A DNA stretch of 64,000 nucleotides from Miscanthus floridulus. Taxonomy: Eukaryota; Streptophyta; Magnoliopsida; Poales; Poaceae. Made by a program: the position numbers and the translations under genes. The notes under the pieces were generated by a model. It saw nothing but the letters and a program-made list of their open reading frames with translations. It did no database searches and had not been told where the DNA came from. The number at the start of each line of letters is the position of its first letter. Position 1 is the stretch's first letter. Below, piece by piece: positions 45,461-57,300 of the stretch. The stretch lies in assembly GCF_019320115.1 (NCBI RefSeq), contig NC_089588.1, positions 114,548,123 through 114,612,122 of the forward strand, given 5' to 3'.

Positions 45461-46844
45461 ATGGCAAAGGCAAGCCACACGTTCTCGTCGTGCCCTTCCC
45501 AACTCAAGGCCACATGCTGGCGGTCCTCGACCTCGTCGCGCTGCTCGCCACGCGCGGCGGCGCCGAGCTCTCGGTCACCATGGCCATCACGGCGGGCAAC
45601 GCCCCGCTCCTCGAGCCACTCCTGGATGCCTGCCCGTCCGTTGGCGTCGCCACGCTGCCGTTCCCTTCCTCGCCGTTGCTCCCAGCGGGTTGCGGCGAGA
45701 ACAGCAGGAACCTCCCGTTCCACCTCTTCCGGATGTTCATCCCGGCTCTGGCCGAGCTGCCGCGCGCGCCGCTCCTGGCCTGGTGCAATGCCCAGGTGCC
45801 CCATCAGCGCGTCACGGCCGTCGTCTCCGACCTCTTCACCAGGTGGGCGCGGCCGCTCGCCGCTGAGCTCGGCGCCAGGCACGTCACGTTCTCGCCCAGC
45901 AGCGCGTTGCACGTCGCCTTCTCGCGCCCCCTCTGGCGCGACATGCCGCAGAGACCACGTGCCGACGCCGACGCCGCTCGCCGTAGAGGCCGTCGTCACG
46001 TTCCCGGATGTCAATCACGTACCGGCTCCACAAGGTCAGCGACGAGCCATCTGAGATGATCCGTCAAATCTATCTCTGGACCCTGCTGGACACCGAGTGC
46101 GTCGTCCTCAACTCCTTCGCGGCTCTCGAGCCCACCTACCTGGACGACTGCCGTTCGGCGCCATTGGTCCCGCGGGTGCTAGCTGTAGGCCCACTGTCCG
46201 AGGCCCGGGCCACCACATCCGGCAACCGGGGCGGGAAGCCGGCGGTGGCGCTGTCAGAGGCGGCCGCCTGGCTAGACGCCTTCGCCGACGGATCCGTCGT
46301 CTACGTCAGCTTCGGGACGCAGCACGCGCTGTCGCCGGAGCAGGCGGCTTGCGTGGCGGACGGGCTGGTTCAGAGCTCGGCGGCCTTCGTGTGGGCCGCG
46401 GGGACGCTCACCGTGTTGCCGGAGGGGTTCGAGGCGGCCACGGCTTCGCGGGGCATGGTCATCCATGGGTGGACGCCGCAGGTGGAGATCCTGCGCCACT
46501 GCGTCGTGGGCTAGTTCCTGATGCACTGCGGCATGAACGCCGTGCTCGAGGCCGCCTCCGCCGGCGTGGCCATGCTCACCTGGCCTATGGGCGCCGACCA
46601 TTTCTTCAACAAGATCGTGGTCGAGGAGGCCGGCGTGGCCATGCACGTGGCGGAGGGCGCCGACACCATACCTGATGCTGGGCGGATGGCGGAGGCCATT
46701 GCCGCGGCTGTCGGGGACGAGGGAAAGGCCATTAGGGAGCGCGCCGTGGAGCTCGGCCGCAAGGCCGCAGCAGCTGTGGCAGAGGGTGGGAGCTCGTACA
46801 TGGATTTTCAAGAGCTGGTTCACATGCTGGCAAAGGTCGACTAG
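45461..46844 (+). pseudogene. UDP-glycosyltransferase, UGT89-like, pseudogene
   Basis: An intronless family-1 glycosyltransferase that would transfer sugar from UDP-sugar to a small molecule in the cytosol. Visible parts are the N-terminal acceptor motif (PHVLVVPFPTQGHM from about 45475), the UGT89-like segment ATLPFPSSPLLPAG, SRPLWRDMP, VVLNSFAALEP, YVSFGTQ, and the PSPG sugar-donor box from 46470 (WTPQVEILRH, later HCGMN and GVAMLTWPMGADHFF). Lesions: the ATG is one base out of frame with the acceptor motif, the frame shifts at about 45950 and again near 46000-46020, and a TAG (46512-46514) replaces a conserved Trp in the PSPG box. The Trp of the HCGWN motif is also Met. With these it cannot make an active enzyme. 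The acceptor substrate cannot be told. Confidence 0.92.
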
Positions 46845-47869
46845 TGGTTGGGTTCATAGCAGCCAAGTTCTCGAAACATTGGGGTCGTTGTAGGGAAACG
46901 CGGTACGTGGTTTCTTAAGTCCATGAGACGAAGAGGTATATAGTTAGATCTTGTTTCTTCGATTAATGGAACGCGTACCAAGTGTAATGGGAATGTGTTC
47001 CCAGAACAACCAACATGATCCTAATTAAAATTGTTGATATCATGAATGAATTAGTTAGCACAAGTGTTCACTAAATATAAAACCAAGAAAATTCTAATAA
47101 AATAATAAAGATAAAATAGATAGTCGAACTCATCGTTCGGCCTCTCCTCTTTTTTTTCTTCCATCAATTGAATTTTAGGCCTCAGATTTCCGTCAAGTGG
47201 CCAAGCATGGTTCTGTGGTGTGGATCACGTTCAATCGGTGTTCGAAACGATGTTCCATCATATTCCCATTCCACGAACTAGAACAGAACGTGCAACGTGC
47301 TCACGTTTCCGTTCCTAGGCCGCTGAGGTCGGGGTTACCTTTTGTTTGGTTTTATCAGGGGGTTTTGTCTTAAAATTCGAATTTGAGTTGTAGTTAAACT
47401 TGAATATAAGAAATTTCAGCAGATAGAATTGGAAATTCGAAAAGAACAAAAGAAAAAGGAAGTACGCGTGCGGAGGTAGGCTCGTTTTTTCGGTGAGTTG
47501 TCGCTGCTGGTGTGGTCATGACCATCGGTGGTCATGATGGGCCAACAGGGAGAACCATTTATGGGAGAAGATAATATGCTAGGAAAATAATAAAATAGAT
47601 ACTCACTCTGCCCTAAAAAGACTATCACTCCGAGCATAGGCCCATAGTAGGACCTCCGAGCACAATCTTGTGAGATGTTGCTCGTTGCGTGGCCCGTCAC
47701 CGGCATCTAGGTGCTGCAGCTACCGTCCCTACCGGTGGCCTCGGCGACCCTGATTCGCCAGCGCTGCGGAGGCGGTGGTGGAGTTGGACAGCGGCAGCGT
47801 GGCAGTGGGCGGCAGCGATGGCAGGGTTGGTGTGCAGCGGGGAGGTGGTTGGCGACGGCATCAAGACAT
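46845..47869. other. Flank of the glycosyltransferase pseudogene
   Basis: It probably holds the old 3' UTR, then AT-rich spacer. A segment at 47397-47462 recurs at 48222-48291. No gene is recognisable. Confidence 0.5.
47397..47462 (+). repeat. Short direct repeat, copy 1 (copy 2 at 48222-48291)
   Basis: Both copies begin AACTTGAATATA, contain AATTTCAGCA and AAAAGAACAAAA, and end GAAAAGGAAG or AAAAAGGAAG. They are about 825 bases apart in the same orientation. Confidence 0.7.
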
Positions 47870-47993
47870 GGGTCCCGTTCGGTTGGACTTATTGCTGTTG
47901 CGGTTGATTTGTAGAACTGATTTATTATGAGAGAAAAATATTATACCATAACTTTAAAAAGTAGAACTGATTCTGCTGAAGTGAACAGGGCCC
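47870..47993. mobile_element. Short hAT-like MITE
   Basis: Left end GGGTCCCGTTCGGTTGGACT mirrors the right end ending GTGAACAGGGCCC. Internal phrases TTATTATGAGAGAAAAATA and GAAGTGAACAGGG are common in grass MITEs of this type. A target duplication was not resolved. Confidence 0.6.
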
Positions 47994-48551
47994 TGAGTTC
48001 CACGAGCTGACGACGTCGAGCGGGTCACCACAGGCGCTTGCGTTCTTCGTCTCTGACATCGACGCGGACCAGCACCGCCTCAGCAGGCACCCCACCATAC
48101 GCGCCGACACATTCGGTGGGCAAGAAGTGACATTGGGCCATGGATTCTGGATGGATGGAGAGAGGACGAGAGCAGGTTCGCTGGGAACGTGGGGCTCGTG
48201 AGGGAATGCTCTGGAAAATGAAACTTGAATATAGCAAATAAATTTCAGCAAATAGAACTGGAAATTTAAAAAGAACAAAACGAAAAGGAAGGACACCCGT
48301 GGGCTACCTGGCCAATCAAGGCCCAAGAAGCCGGGCAGCCAACCCAGGGCCTTCCCTTATCCCGTTGCATGAGGGGTTGATGAGGCCCATGTTATGGGCC
48401 GATGCCTCCACACGAAAGAACTCGCTGACAAAGAGTAATTTGGTCACCGCAAAAGCGCACATGCGAATGGGACCACCGAAGATAGCACACGGGAAGTAGA
48501 GCGAACGTAAATAAACACATGCTGATGTGCCAAAGTGTGTTTGAATGGGAC
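47994..48551. other. Unassigned spacer before the CACTA element
   Basis: The first 130 bases are GC-rich with an open plus-strand reading (FHELTTSSG, then ALAFFVSDIDADQHRL) that could be a gene fragment I cannot place. It also contains the second copy of the 70-base direct repeat. Confidence 0.35.
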
Positions 48552-48845
48552 CACTACATGAAACTGGATCTTTGCCGAGTGTGTAGAGGTTTGCCGAGTG
48601 GCAAAACTCGGGTACTCGGCAAAGAGCCACTTTGCCGAGCGCCAAACCTAGCACTTGACAAAGGACGCTTTGCCGAGTACCTGACTCTCGACAAACTCAG
48701 GCACTCGGCAAAGAAGTTCTTTGCCGAGTGCCGGGCTCTCGGCAAACATGGGCACTCGGCAAAGAGTGCCAGGGGGCAAACGGCATCCATGGCCGTCACC
48801 TTTGCCGAGTGCCTGCCGTTAGTACGATGTTCACAAAAAAATCCG

Positions 48846-48953
48846 AGCACGTTGTACGTACGATGTTCACAAACCAGTACATCCCCACATGTGATATCTC
48901 TATATCACATGTGAGGATGTACTGGTTTGTGAACATCGTACGTGCAACGTGCT
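48846..48953. repeat. Near-perfect 52-bp inverted repeat (hairpin) in the CACTA 5' region
   Basis: Arms 48846-48897 and 48902-48953 match at 50 of 52 positions with a four-base loop (CTCT). The arms contain GTACGATGTTCACAAACCAG and ACATGTGATAT. A partial extra copy of the arm (ACGATGTTCACAAA) lies at about 48826. Confidence 0.95.
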
Positions 48954-50624
48954 GGAAACTTTTTCAAATTTTGACCACAGCATACGCATACGATATCATG
49001 ACATCTCGACAAGTTTCACGATTTTCGGAATTCGTTTGCATTTTTTAGAATTAAAAAACCGCCCGCACGGAAGATGGTGGCGTGCCCCGTGCGCACGTTA
49101 ATCGAAATTTTGGGTCAGTTCATGGATTTGGCCTAACTTTACACTCAAAAACAAGAATATCGTTTTTTGAATCATTCAAATCGAATATTCGATGCACCCG
49201 CAGTTCAAACCTACATTTTCTGAAAAAATTCAACAAATCGAAATAAAGTGAAAAAATATAGCAAAATGTACTAAAAATGTGCCAAATTTGAACATGTTGA
49301 TCATGGTACTGTAGGAATGCTTCACAACAAAACTGGCGGCCAAAATAAAAAAAAAAATTTTGCCGAGTGCTTGGGCTGGCACTCGGCAAAGAGGTCCTTT
49401 GCCGAGTGCCGACCACGTGGCACTCGGCAAAGGCGAGCCGGCCTAGTGGCCCCTGAGCCGGCCACGTGGCAGCTCTTTGCCGAGTGCTGGCACTTGGCAA
49501 AGATGGAGTCTTTGCCGAGTACCAGCCGATCTGATAGTCGGCAAAGCGCGCGGCCCACCACAAAACTGACTGCGCACGGCCACACACACCACTCCACACA
49601 CACGCGAGCACGCACGCGCCCGCCGCCGCCGCACGCCACCGCGCAGCGCCGCCGCCGCCGCACGCGCCGCCTCGCCCCAGCCCTACCTCGGCGCGCCGCC
49701 TCGGCCCCGTCCCGGCGCCGCCCCGGTCTGGCCCCACCGCGCCGCCGCCACACCGCGCCCCGGCCATGCCCCGCTGCCCGGCTATGCCCCGACGCCGCTC
49801 CACCCGGCCGTGCCGCGCTGCGCCGCCTCGGCCCCGTCCTAGCCCCGCCGCGCCGCCGCCCCCGGCCCCGGCCCCTTGTCGCCGTCCCCGGCCCCTTGCC
49901 CCGGCCGGTCGAAGAAGAGGAGGAAGGAGAGGAAGGAGGAAGGAAGAGGGGGAAGAAGGAGAAGGAGAAGGAGAAGAAGAGGAGGAGGAGGAAGCGCCGC
50001 CAACCAACCCATCCCCGACGCCCAGACATCCTCGCATGTCGTCGACCACACCTCGCTCAGCGGCCCACCAGTCCGTCCACGCAGTCCTACGTACACTCTC
50101 TTTTCTCCTTTTTCCTTTCTCGTAGTAGTGTAGCCGTGTGTTGTGTTGTGTTGTGTTGTGTTGTGGTGGTGATGGTGGTGGAGGTGGTGGTGTGGTTGTG
50201 GTGGAGTAAATGGAGGTGTTTGTGGAGGTGGAAGTGGTGGTGGGGTTGTGGTGGTAGTGGTGATGGAGGTGGATGTAGAGTTGGAGGTGGAGGAGGTTTT
50301 ATGGCTTCATAATTAAAGTATATGGTTGTGATGTATGCTTGTGGTGTTAAATGTGTACTTGTGGATGTTTGTGTGGTTGCCGGCCATCGTGCCGATGATT
50401 TTTTGCAGGTTTTGGGAACCTCACCGTGCAGGGGAGGTTCTGCCGATTTTTTTTGGAAATGACAGTATTTTCTTGTTTTGCAGAGAAGAGCGGATCCGAA
50501 GTAGCCCCGCGCCGTGTCGGTCTACCTGCACAGCATCGCCTCACCATAGCACCACCACCCTAGGTATAACCCCTGTACCCGTACCTTGGTCGTAGATCTC
50601 ATCACCCAGTTAGGCGTCTCCCGT

Positions 50625-50660
50625 CCGAAAGAGATACGGTTCCCACCGTATCTCTTTCGG
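50625..50660. repeat. Perfect 15-bp hairpin in the CACTA leader
   Basis: CCGAAAGAGATACGG (50625-50639) and its exact reverse complement (50646-50660) are separated by TTCCCA. Confidence 0.95.
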
Positions 50661-50700
50661 ATTGTCCACATTTTTTGGACAGCCCGCGGATGCGTAGATG

Positions 50701-50863
50701 GGTTAGCTTCCATGTTCTGCTCCCGTCTGAGTCAGAGTTTCGGCAGCACCTTCCCGTTGTTCTCCAAATACACACTCTCCTTTGCAGGACGTGTATCGGG
50801 AGAATAGCGGGGAGGTGCTGCCGAAATTCTATCTCGGATAGGAGCGGAGCATGGAAGCTAACC
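50701..50863. repeat. 56-bp imperfect inverted repeat in the CACTA leader
   Basis: Arms 50701-50756 and 50808-50863 begin and end with GGTTAGCTTCCATG and CATGGAAGCTAACC and share TTTCGGCAGCACC, with about ten mismatches. The loop is about 51 bases. Confidence 0.9.
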
Positions 50864-50980
50864 TTATCTATGCATCATCGGGTGGGATTAGGACCTATCC
50901 TTCACCTACTAGATGGTAGGAACGCCGTGTAGATGCAATTGCTGGTTTTATTACTCGCTTACATATGTGTATGACAGAGG

Positions 50981-53701
50981 ATGGATAACCGTGAGTGGAT
51001 GTACACGGGCTACGCAAGTAAGAGACATGAATGGGTTAGGGGGGCCGGTCATTTCCTGGAGCATGCATTTGGCAAGGCTGCTAAAGGGTCGAGTCGGATG
51101 CCGTGTCCCTGTAGCAAATGTAAGAACACGAAAAGAAAACAAAAGAGTCAGGTGGTGAGAGATCTTTACAAGCACGGATTCGTTGCAAACTATACCCGCT
51201 GGATCTACCATGGTGAAGGCGATCGTATTAGAGAGGAGGTGGTGAGACCACGCCTTGAGGAGTATGATGGAGATGCCGGGATGGCAGACATGATGGCAGA
51301 CTTTCACGATGCACGGTTTGTTGAAGGATTGGAGGAGGAGGAGGATCCAGAGGAAACCGCAAAGGCATCCTTAGCCATGCTGGATTTGGCACAGAAGCCC
51401 CTTCATGAGAAGACAATGGTTTCGCAACTGGATGCCATTTCACGCCTAATAGCGTTGAAGTCGCTATTGAGCCTGAGTCGAGACGGCTTCGATGCCATGT
51501 TGACAGTTTTGGGCAAACTGCTTTCGGAGGGTCACATCCTGCCGAAGAACACGTACGAGTCACAGAGACTCCTTCGTGCACTTAAGATGCCATATGAGCC
51601 GATCCATGCATGTCCGAATGGGTGCGTCCTATTTAGGGGAGACCATGAGAAAGCAACGCACTGTACAAAGTGCAAAGCCTCTAGGTTTGTGGAGGTAGAC
51701 GGTAGTGATGGCAAGAAGAAACAGTCTAAGATCCCTGAGAAGGTCCTATGGTACCTTCCTTTCCTACCGAGGTTCCAACTGCTGTACATGACAGAGGAGT
51801 CCGTGAAACAAATGACATGGCACAAGAATGGCAAAAGATACAGTCCTGACAAGATGATACACCCATCGGATGGTGATGCATGGAAGCACTTTGATGACAT
51901 GCATCCTGGCAAAGCTATAGAGGCTCAGAATGTACGTGTAGCGCTGGCAACAGATGTGTTCAACCCGTTTGGAATGATGGCGGCCCCGTACACTTGTTGT
52001 CCCGTTTTCGTGATCCCCCTCAATCTTCCCCCCAGCGTCATTTTTGAACCTAGGAACATGTTCTTGTCGCTGATAATACCTGGACACCCGGGCAACAATA
52101 TGGGTGTGTTCATGCAGCCAGTGTGGGATGAATTGCAAGATGCTTGGGAAAAGGGGGTACTGACGTACGACCGAGCGACAAAGAAGAACTTCACAATGCA
52201 TGTGTGGTACTAGTATTCAATGCATGACTTCCTAGCGTATGGCATATTCAACGTGAGGTGTGTTCACAGGAAGTTCCCTTGCCCAACATGCAAGGCAGCT
52301 GTGATGTTCACCTGGCTGAATAAGGGTGGCAAGTATTCTTCGTTCGATAAACATCGTCAATTCCTGCCTGACAACCATGAATTCAGAAGAGACATCAAGC
52401 ACTTCATGAAAGGTGTTGAAGTCACCGACCCCATTCCTTAGATTATGGGCGATGCCGAGGTCCTTGCCGAGATAGAGGCTCTCCAAATTGATGAAGTCAA
52501 GGGTGGTTTTATTGGATATGGTACCAAACACATGTGGACTCATATATCGGGCTTGACTAGGCTCCCCTACTTCAAGGACCTTTTTCTTCCACACAACATC
52601 GATGTAATGCACACAGAAAAGAATGACGCCAAGGCACTCTGGGTAACACTCATGGACATAAAGGAAAAGTCAAAGGACAACGTTAAGGCTAGACTGGACG
52701 TGGAAAAGATGTGTGATAGACCAAAGCTAGTTATGAAGACCCCTGTGCCCGGCAAGAGATGGAAAAGGGGCCCAGCCGATTACATCCTGAAAAGGGGCAA
52801 TAGGAAGGAAGTACTGCAGTGGATCAAGACGTTAATGTTCCTGATGGGTATGTGGCGAATCTGAGTAGAAAAGTGAACTTCAAGACTATGAAAGTCAACG
52901 GGATGAAGAGTCATGACTTCCACATATGGATTCAGCGGCTCCTTCCTGTGATGACCCGGGGATACCTCCCCGAGCCAGTGTGGCACGTACTGGTAGAGTT
53001 GAGCTATTTCTTCCACCAGCTTTGTGCCAAGGAGTTATCTCGGGCCACGATTGCTGAACTAGAGCGTCTTGCACCTTTGTTGCTCTGCAAGATGGAGATG
53101 ATCTTTCCACCCGGCTTCTTCCTGCCGATGCAGCATCTGATTTTGCACCTACCGCGCGAGGCAGTTTGGGGGGGGGGGCGTGCAGGCCCATTGGTGCTAT
53201 CCAATCGAGAGGTGTCTAAAGGTTCTTCGGAAAAGTGTAGAAATAAAGCCAAAATTGAGGCTTCCATGATAGAGGCATTCATTCTGGAGGTGTCGAACTT
53301 CACAACGGCGTACTATAATGAGACCCTTCCCAGCGTGCACAATCCACCCCCTTGTCACAATGCCGTCGAGAGTTCATCGAACCTCATTCTTTTCACAGGG
53401 CAACTCGGAAGAGGAAGCACATGTACCCCCAAGAACTTGCGAGATTATGAGTGGCGCACTATCTTCCTCTACATGTTGTTGAACCTTGAAGAAGTGAATC
53501 CTTATCAGAGGTAAGTTCTCAATGAGCTTGTTACATACGCCGTCACTATCCTCCACCTATCGATCTAACCCCCTTGTCTCTTGTTTTTAGGGAATTTATT
53601 AATGAATACTAGAGAGGGAATAGGGATCCTTCCCCTCAAGAAGAAGACCATCTTCTCAAATATGGTGTGCCCGATTTTATTTCCTAGTTCTGTACGAAGG
53701 T
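50981..53701 (+). pseudogene. CACTA TNPD-type transposase, decayed and truncated
   Basis: The start at 50981 gives the transposase-associated N-terminal domain (MDNREWMYTGYASKRHEWV, with CPCSKCKN). The Tnp2 catalytic region follows (YEPIHACPNGCVLFRG, ATHCTKCKASRF, VALATDVFNPFGMM, HNIDVMHTEKNDAKALW, VRCVHRKFPCPTCKAAV). Stops are TAG at 52211-52213 and 52439-52441, with more at about 53611. The frame shifts near 52840 and again at a run of 11 G (53168-53178). An intron (53511-53590) joins in frame. The sequence stops at 53701 inside the coding region. It would cut and paste the element's CACTA ends but cannot be functional. Confidence 0.9.
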
Positions 53702-54364
53702 GCCCCAGGTAGAAGCTGCGGTTGAGTCAGGCTTAGCCGTGTCTCTTTGCTAAAGGGTGTGCGTGAGCATGCTCGATGGACATAGCCCCAGAGCCCCTAG
53801 GCGATCCTGATGGGGTCGGTCGTGGGGTCTTCTTCATTTAAGAACCGTTGGACCCAAGGCTTAACATACCTGCATGTTAGGATCTCGTGACCTAGGTCGC
53901 CTCAAATGCCACTAGCATTGAGAAGAGGGGGAGGGGGCGGTGGATGCCCAGCCGATGCCTAGAAGAGGAGAAGGCGAGACAACAGAACGCAATAAGAGAG
54001 ATGCAATACCTGATCTACTTTTGAAACATCTAGATGAAATATTTGCAACATACGTCTAAAGATAGATGAGACACTTGAAACATGCTCTGAAACACTTGTA
54101 GAAAAACCTAAAACACGTGAAAAGTCATTGCAAAGCATATGCAACATCCAGATAAAATACTTACAACATATGTGCGAAACATATGCAGCATCCAAATAAA
54201 CACATTTAAAACATACGTATGAAAAAACAGATGAAATATTTGGAATAGACGCTAGCAACATATGTGTATAGCCATTGCAACATATGTAACATCCTAATCT
54301 ACCTCTGCAACATCCACATGAAACACTGGAACATGCATATGAAATAGCTGAAAGACTTGAAACG

Positions 54365-57300
54365 TGTGACAGAACTGCCCAATTTATATAAGATCAAGTA
54401 CGGCGGTCCCCGTTTAACGTGTTGATGTGCACATACTTTCACTTATATAAACCCGGTAGTCCATCGAGTGTCACAAAGGACCTTGGTAAATCCACATCAC
54501 AACCAAGATCGCCATAGATTAAGCAAATACGCATCACATACATGGAGTTTGTAGTGGAAATGATATTACAATAGAGTTCACAAATAAATAATACAACATT
54601 AAGTTCAAATCCGATTTAGAGAAAACAACATAGCTTTGAAATGATTACAATACCTAAGTTCCGAATACATTGCTAGCATAAGTAACATCCCCAACAATAG
54701 CATATAGACGAGAAATAAATATAGAGTCGCCGAGCCCACCGGTGGTTACCCACCATCTTCAGCAGGCCAAGAACTTCAACTGCAACATGGTGGGTAAACC
54801 CTAAGTACTTGAATGTACTTAGCTAGACTTACCTGATAGGAGAGAAATAAAAAGACACTCAAGGATATGCAAGGCTTATTTGGTGGAGCAGGTTGGATAG
54901 CATAACTTTGCAAAAAGAGTATTACTACCATAAGTCCTTACTTTTAATATTTTAGTCAATATCTTAGTGTCAAGTTTGGTGAAGCTTATTATGGCTAACT
55001 TTGCACCTATTCTAGGGCAATCACTTGATTAACAAGCATCACAATAGTAACCATATCCGGTTTATCATAACCATCATGTTCCATCTAGTGTTACTACGAT
55101 GAAGGAAGCTTAGTCAAGTTTCTCACTATCCGAGAGAGACGACGATTCGAATCGATTGCAACTAGTTGGGCAAAACTCCTAACATAAACCTAGACATACC
55201 TGTGCCAAGGTAGCCTTAGGTCACCTTTGGTACAACTGAGGTCGTATGTCATGGGTTCGATCAGCACCACACACTCAAGGACTGATCGGCTGCTAGGACG
55301 ATCTGGCCTGGCCGACCCTTGGACTCACATCTGGCTCCCTGCACATCCTTACTACCTCCACTGTGCGCACTCGTACAGAATGAGACCTAGCCTGAGTTGA
55401 GCTTCTCGGCTTCATGATCGGAATGAGTTATCCGGCCAACTAAGTGAGAGGCTATGTTCAAAATGATCGAGGACCAACAACGATGTGGTCCTTAAGCGGC
55501 ATAGATGGAATCACATGAGTCAACCTACAACATAGACTCCGTTCGACCTCTAATTACATCATCACATGGTTCTTTTCCATGATAGCAAATATAGCCAACC
55601 ATGATCAGGTATCCACCTATAGCTCATAGGTGACAGGAAATCACCCGACTTCTACCGAACTAAGCATTTATTTGATCCTGGACCTATATAGGGTTTAAGG
55701 TATATTTCTAGATAAGAAAATAATATGCATCAAATGTTTTCAATCAACTCTTATAACCTAAAGCATCAAACGTAAAGAACTCAAGTTGATATTTATAAAG
55801 CATGGGAGGCTTAGAATGCTCCGGGGCTTACCTGGGATCCAACACTAGGTCAGTGTTTGTTAGATGACACTCACTGTTCAGGCATGAACTCTCGAGGTGC
55901 TTTCATCTTCTGGATCCATCCACCAACACACCATCTTCGGGACTTATCCACCAACACCGTCTTCTAGTTCAACTCCAACATCATGTCCTTCCACCCTTCA
56001 CATGGTTCATCTAGCGTACCTAAATAAGATGCACAATGTAGATATATGAATGCAAAGAATGGCCACAAGAGATGCATCGCATAAAAGCATTCAAAACAAG
56101 CTTAAGGTTACACAAGAAGGCATAGCAGCTAGAGTTGTTTAACTAAACATCACACAATCTATTATAAAAAGACAGCAAGCACATCAAGCATGGCACACAA
56201 GTTAACTTAAGTTTAGCTATTATAAGCATTCATCAATTAAGAATTAACTAAACATGTTTAGCCAAACAAGAGTAAGCTAATGCAATCAACTTAGTACATG
56301 CACATAATCTAGACAGCAGCACAGAAGTCACTTGTTTCAACCATAACTAGAGTTATAGTCATCAAACAAAGGTGATCCTAGACTTTATAGAAATCTTAGG
56401 AAATTGTCTACAACTTTCTTATTTACACCTAGATCTGATTCAAAGGTTAACAAGGTTGAAAAACACTAACAATAAAATCTACACAAACGAGGACAGAAAA
56501 TTGACATGAACTTCAGAAATGCATAGCTGGAGTTCTAATTATCCAACAAACATGATTCTTAACTTTATGAAAATCTTATTAAGTTACCTATAACTTTGTT
56601 ATTATCATCTTAAGATGATTCTACAGCTATCAAGGTTAAACAACCCGATGAAGTTATCTCTATCCAGATTTGGACAAAACCTGCCATTCCACTTTGAACA
56701 GCTATAACTAGAGTTCTAGGCTAGAAAAAGTGGTGCTCTTAGATATTTTGGAAATCTTAACAAAATAAATACAACTCTTCTATTATCACCAATACATGAT
56801 TCCATATTTAAATAAGCCAAATAATACAATCATTCAGATATGTTCAGAGGACATGCAAAACTTGACAGTAAACTTCTAAAATCTATAACTCCTAAACCAG
56901 TAGGCCTAAAATCATGAAATTTTAGTAAAGTCAATATAAGAAAATTATCTACAACTTTGGTATTCACCAGATTTACAGAAAACATCATTTGCATCATGAA
57001 AATATCACCACCACAGAAACTATACATGCAGCCTTTTTCAGCACATAAGCAAAGTGGTTCATCACTTGATTCTACTAACACGGTCACCTATGCTTAACTC
57101 AAACACTTAGCTCACCACTATCATTAAATTAGTTACTCAAAATTAGTCATGGTTAATAGGGAAAGTACCCTAATACATTCTTATATAAATAGGGTTCGCA
57201 TGGTGGTGTTCATTACGCAAACAAAATATGCATTGCTAGTTTTATTTAAAGAGAGCATATTCATAAGCTATTTACACACCTCCCACCATTATGAACATGA

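Larger units (their letters stand above)
34979..53701. repeat. First copy of an 18.72-kb duplicated unit
   Basis: From 34979 the sequence is repeated at 53702 and onward in the same orientation, with offsets of 18723 falling to 18714-18719 through small indels. The unit contains part of element D's LTR, the right arm of the Mutator-like element with both solo LTRs, a MITE, the glycosyltransferase pseudogene and the CACTA element. Confidence 0.9.
48552..53701 (+). mobile_element. CACTA (En/Spm-type) transposon, 5' part; 3' end missing
   Basis: The terminus CACTACATGAAACTGG at 48552 is preceded by GAC. Subterminal arrays of TTTGCCGAGTGC and its inverse CACTCGGCAAAG fill 48569-48820 and again 49360-49550, the binding-site repeats of CACTA elements. 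A GC-rich low-complexity segment (49560-50120), a GTGTT microsatellite (50136-50166) and leader hairpins follow, then a TNPD-type transposase. The element is cut at 53701 by the duplication junction, so its 3' terminus is not in the window. Confidence 0.92.

Noticed and set aside
45370..46014. A minus-strand gene opposite the UGT89-like pseudogene
   Set aside because: The frame is Arg/Glu/Gly-rich, has no motif, and is explained by the codon bias of the plus-strand pseudogene.
50136..50300. A regulatory RNA or coding repeat in the GTGTT/GGTGGTGGT tract
   Set aside because: It is a simple microsatellite followed by purine-rich GGTGG repeats. Nothing beyond low complexity is visible.
49317..50312. 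A 331-codon open frame rich in Arg, Pro and Ala
   Set aside because: It lies in a GC-rich low-complexity part of the CACTA element. Both strands and other frames are also open and no motif is present, so it is composition, not a gene.
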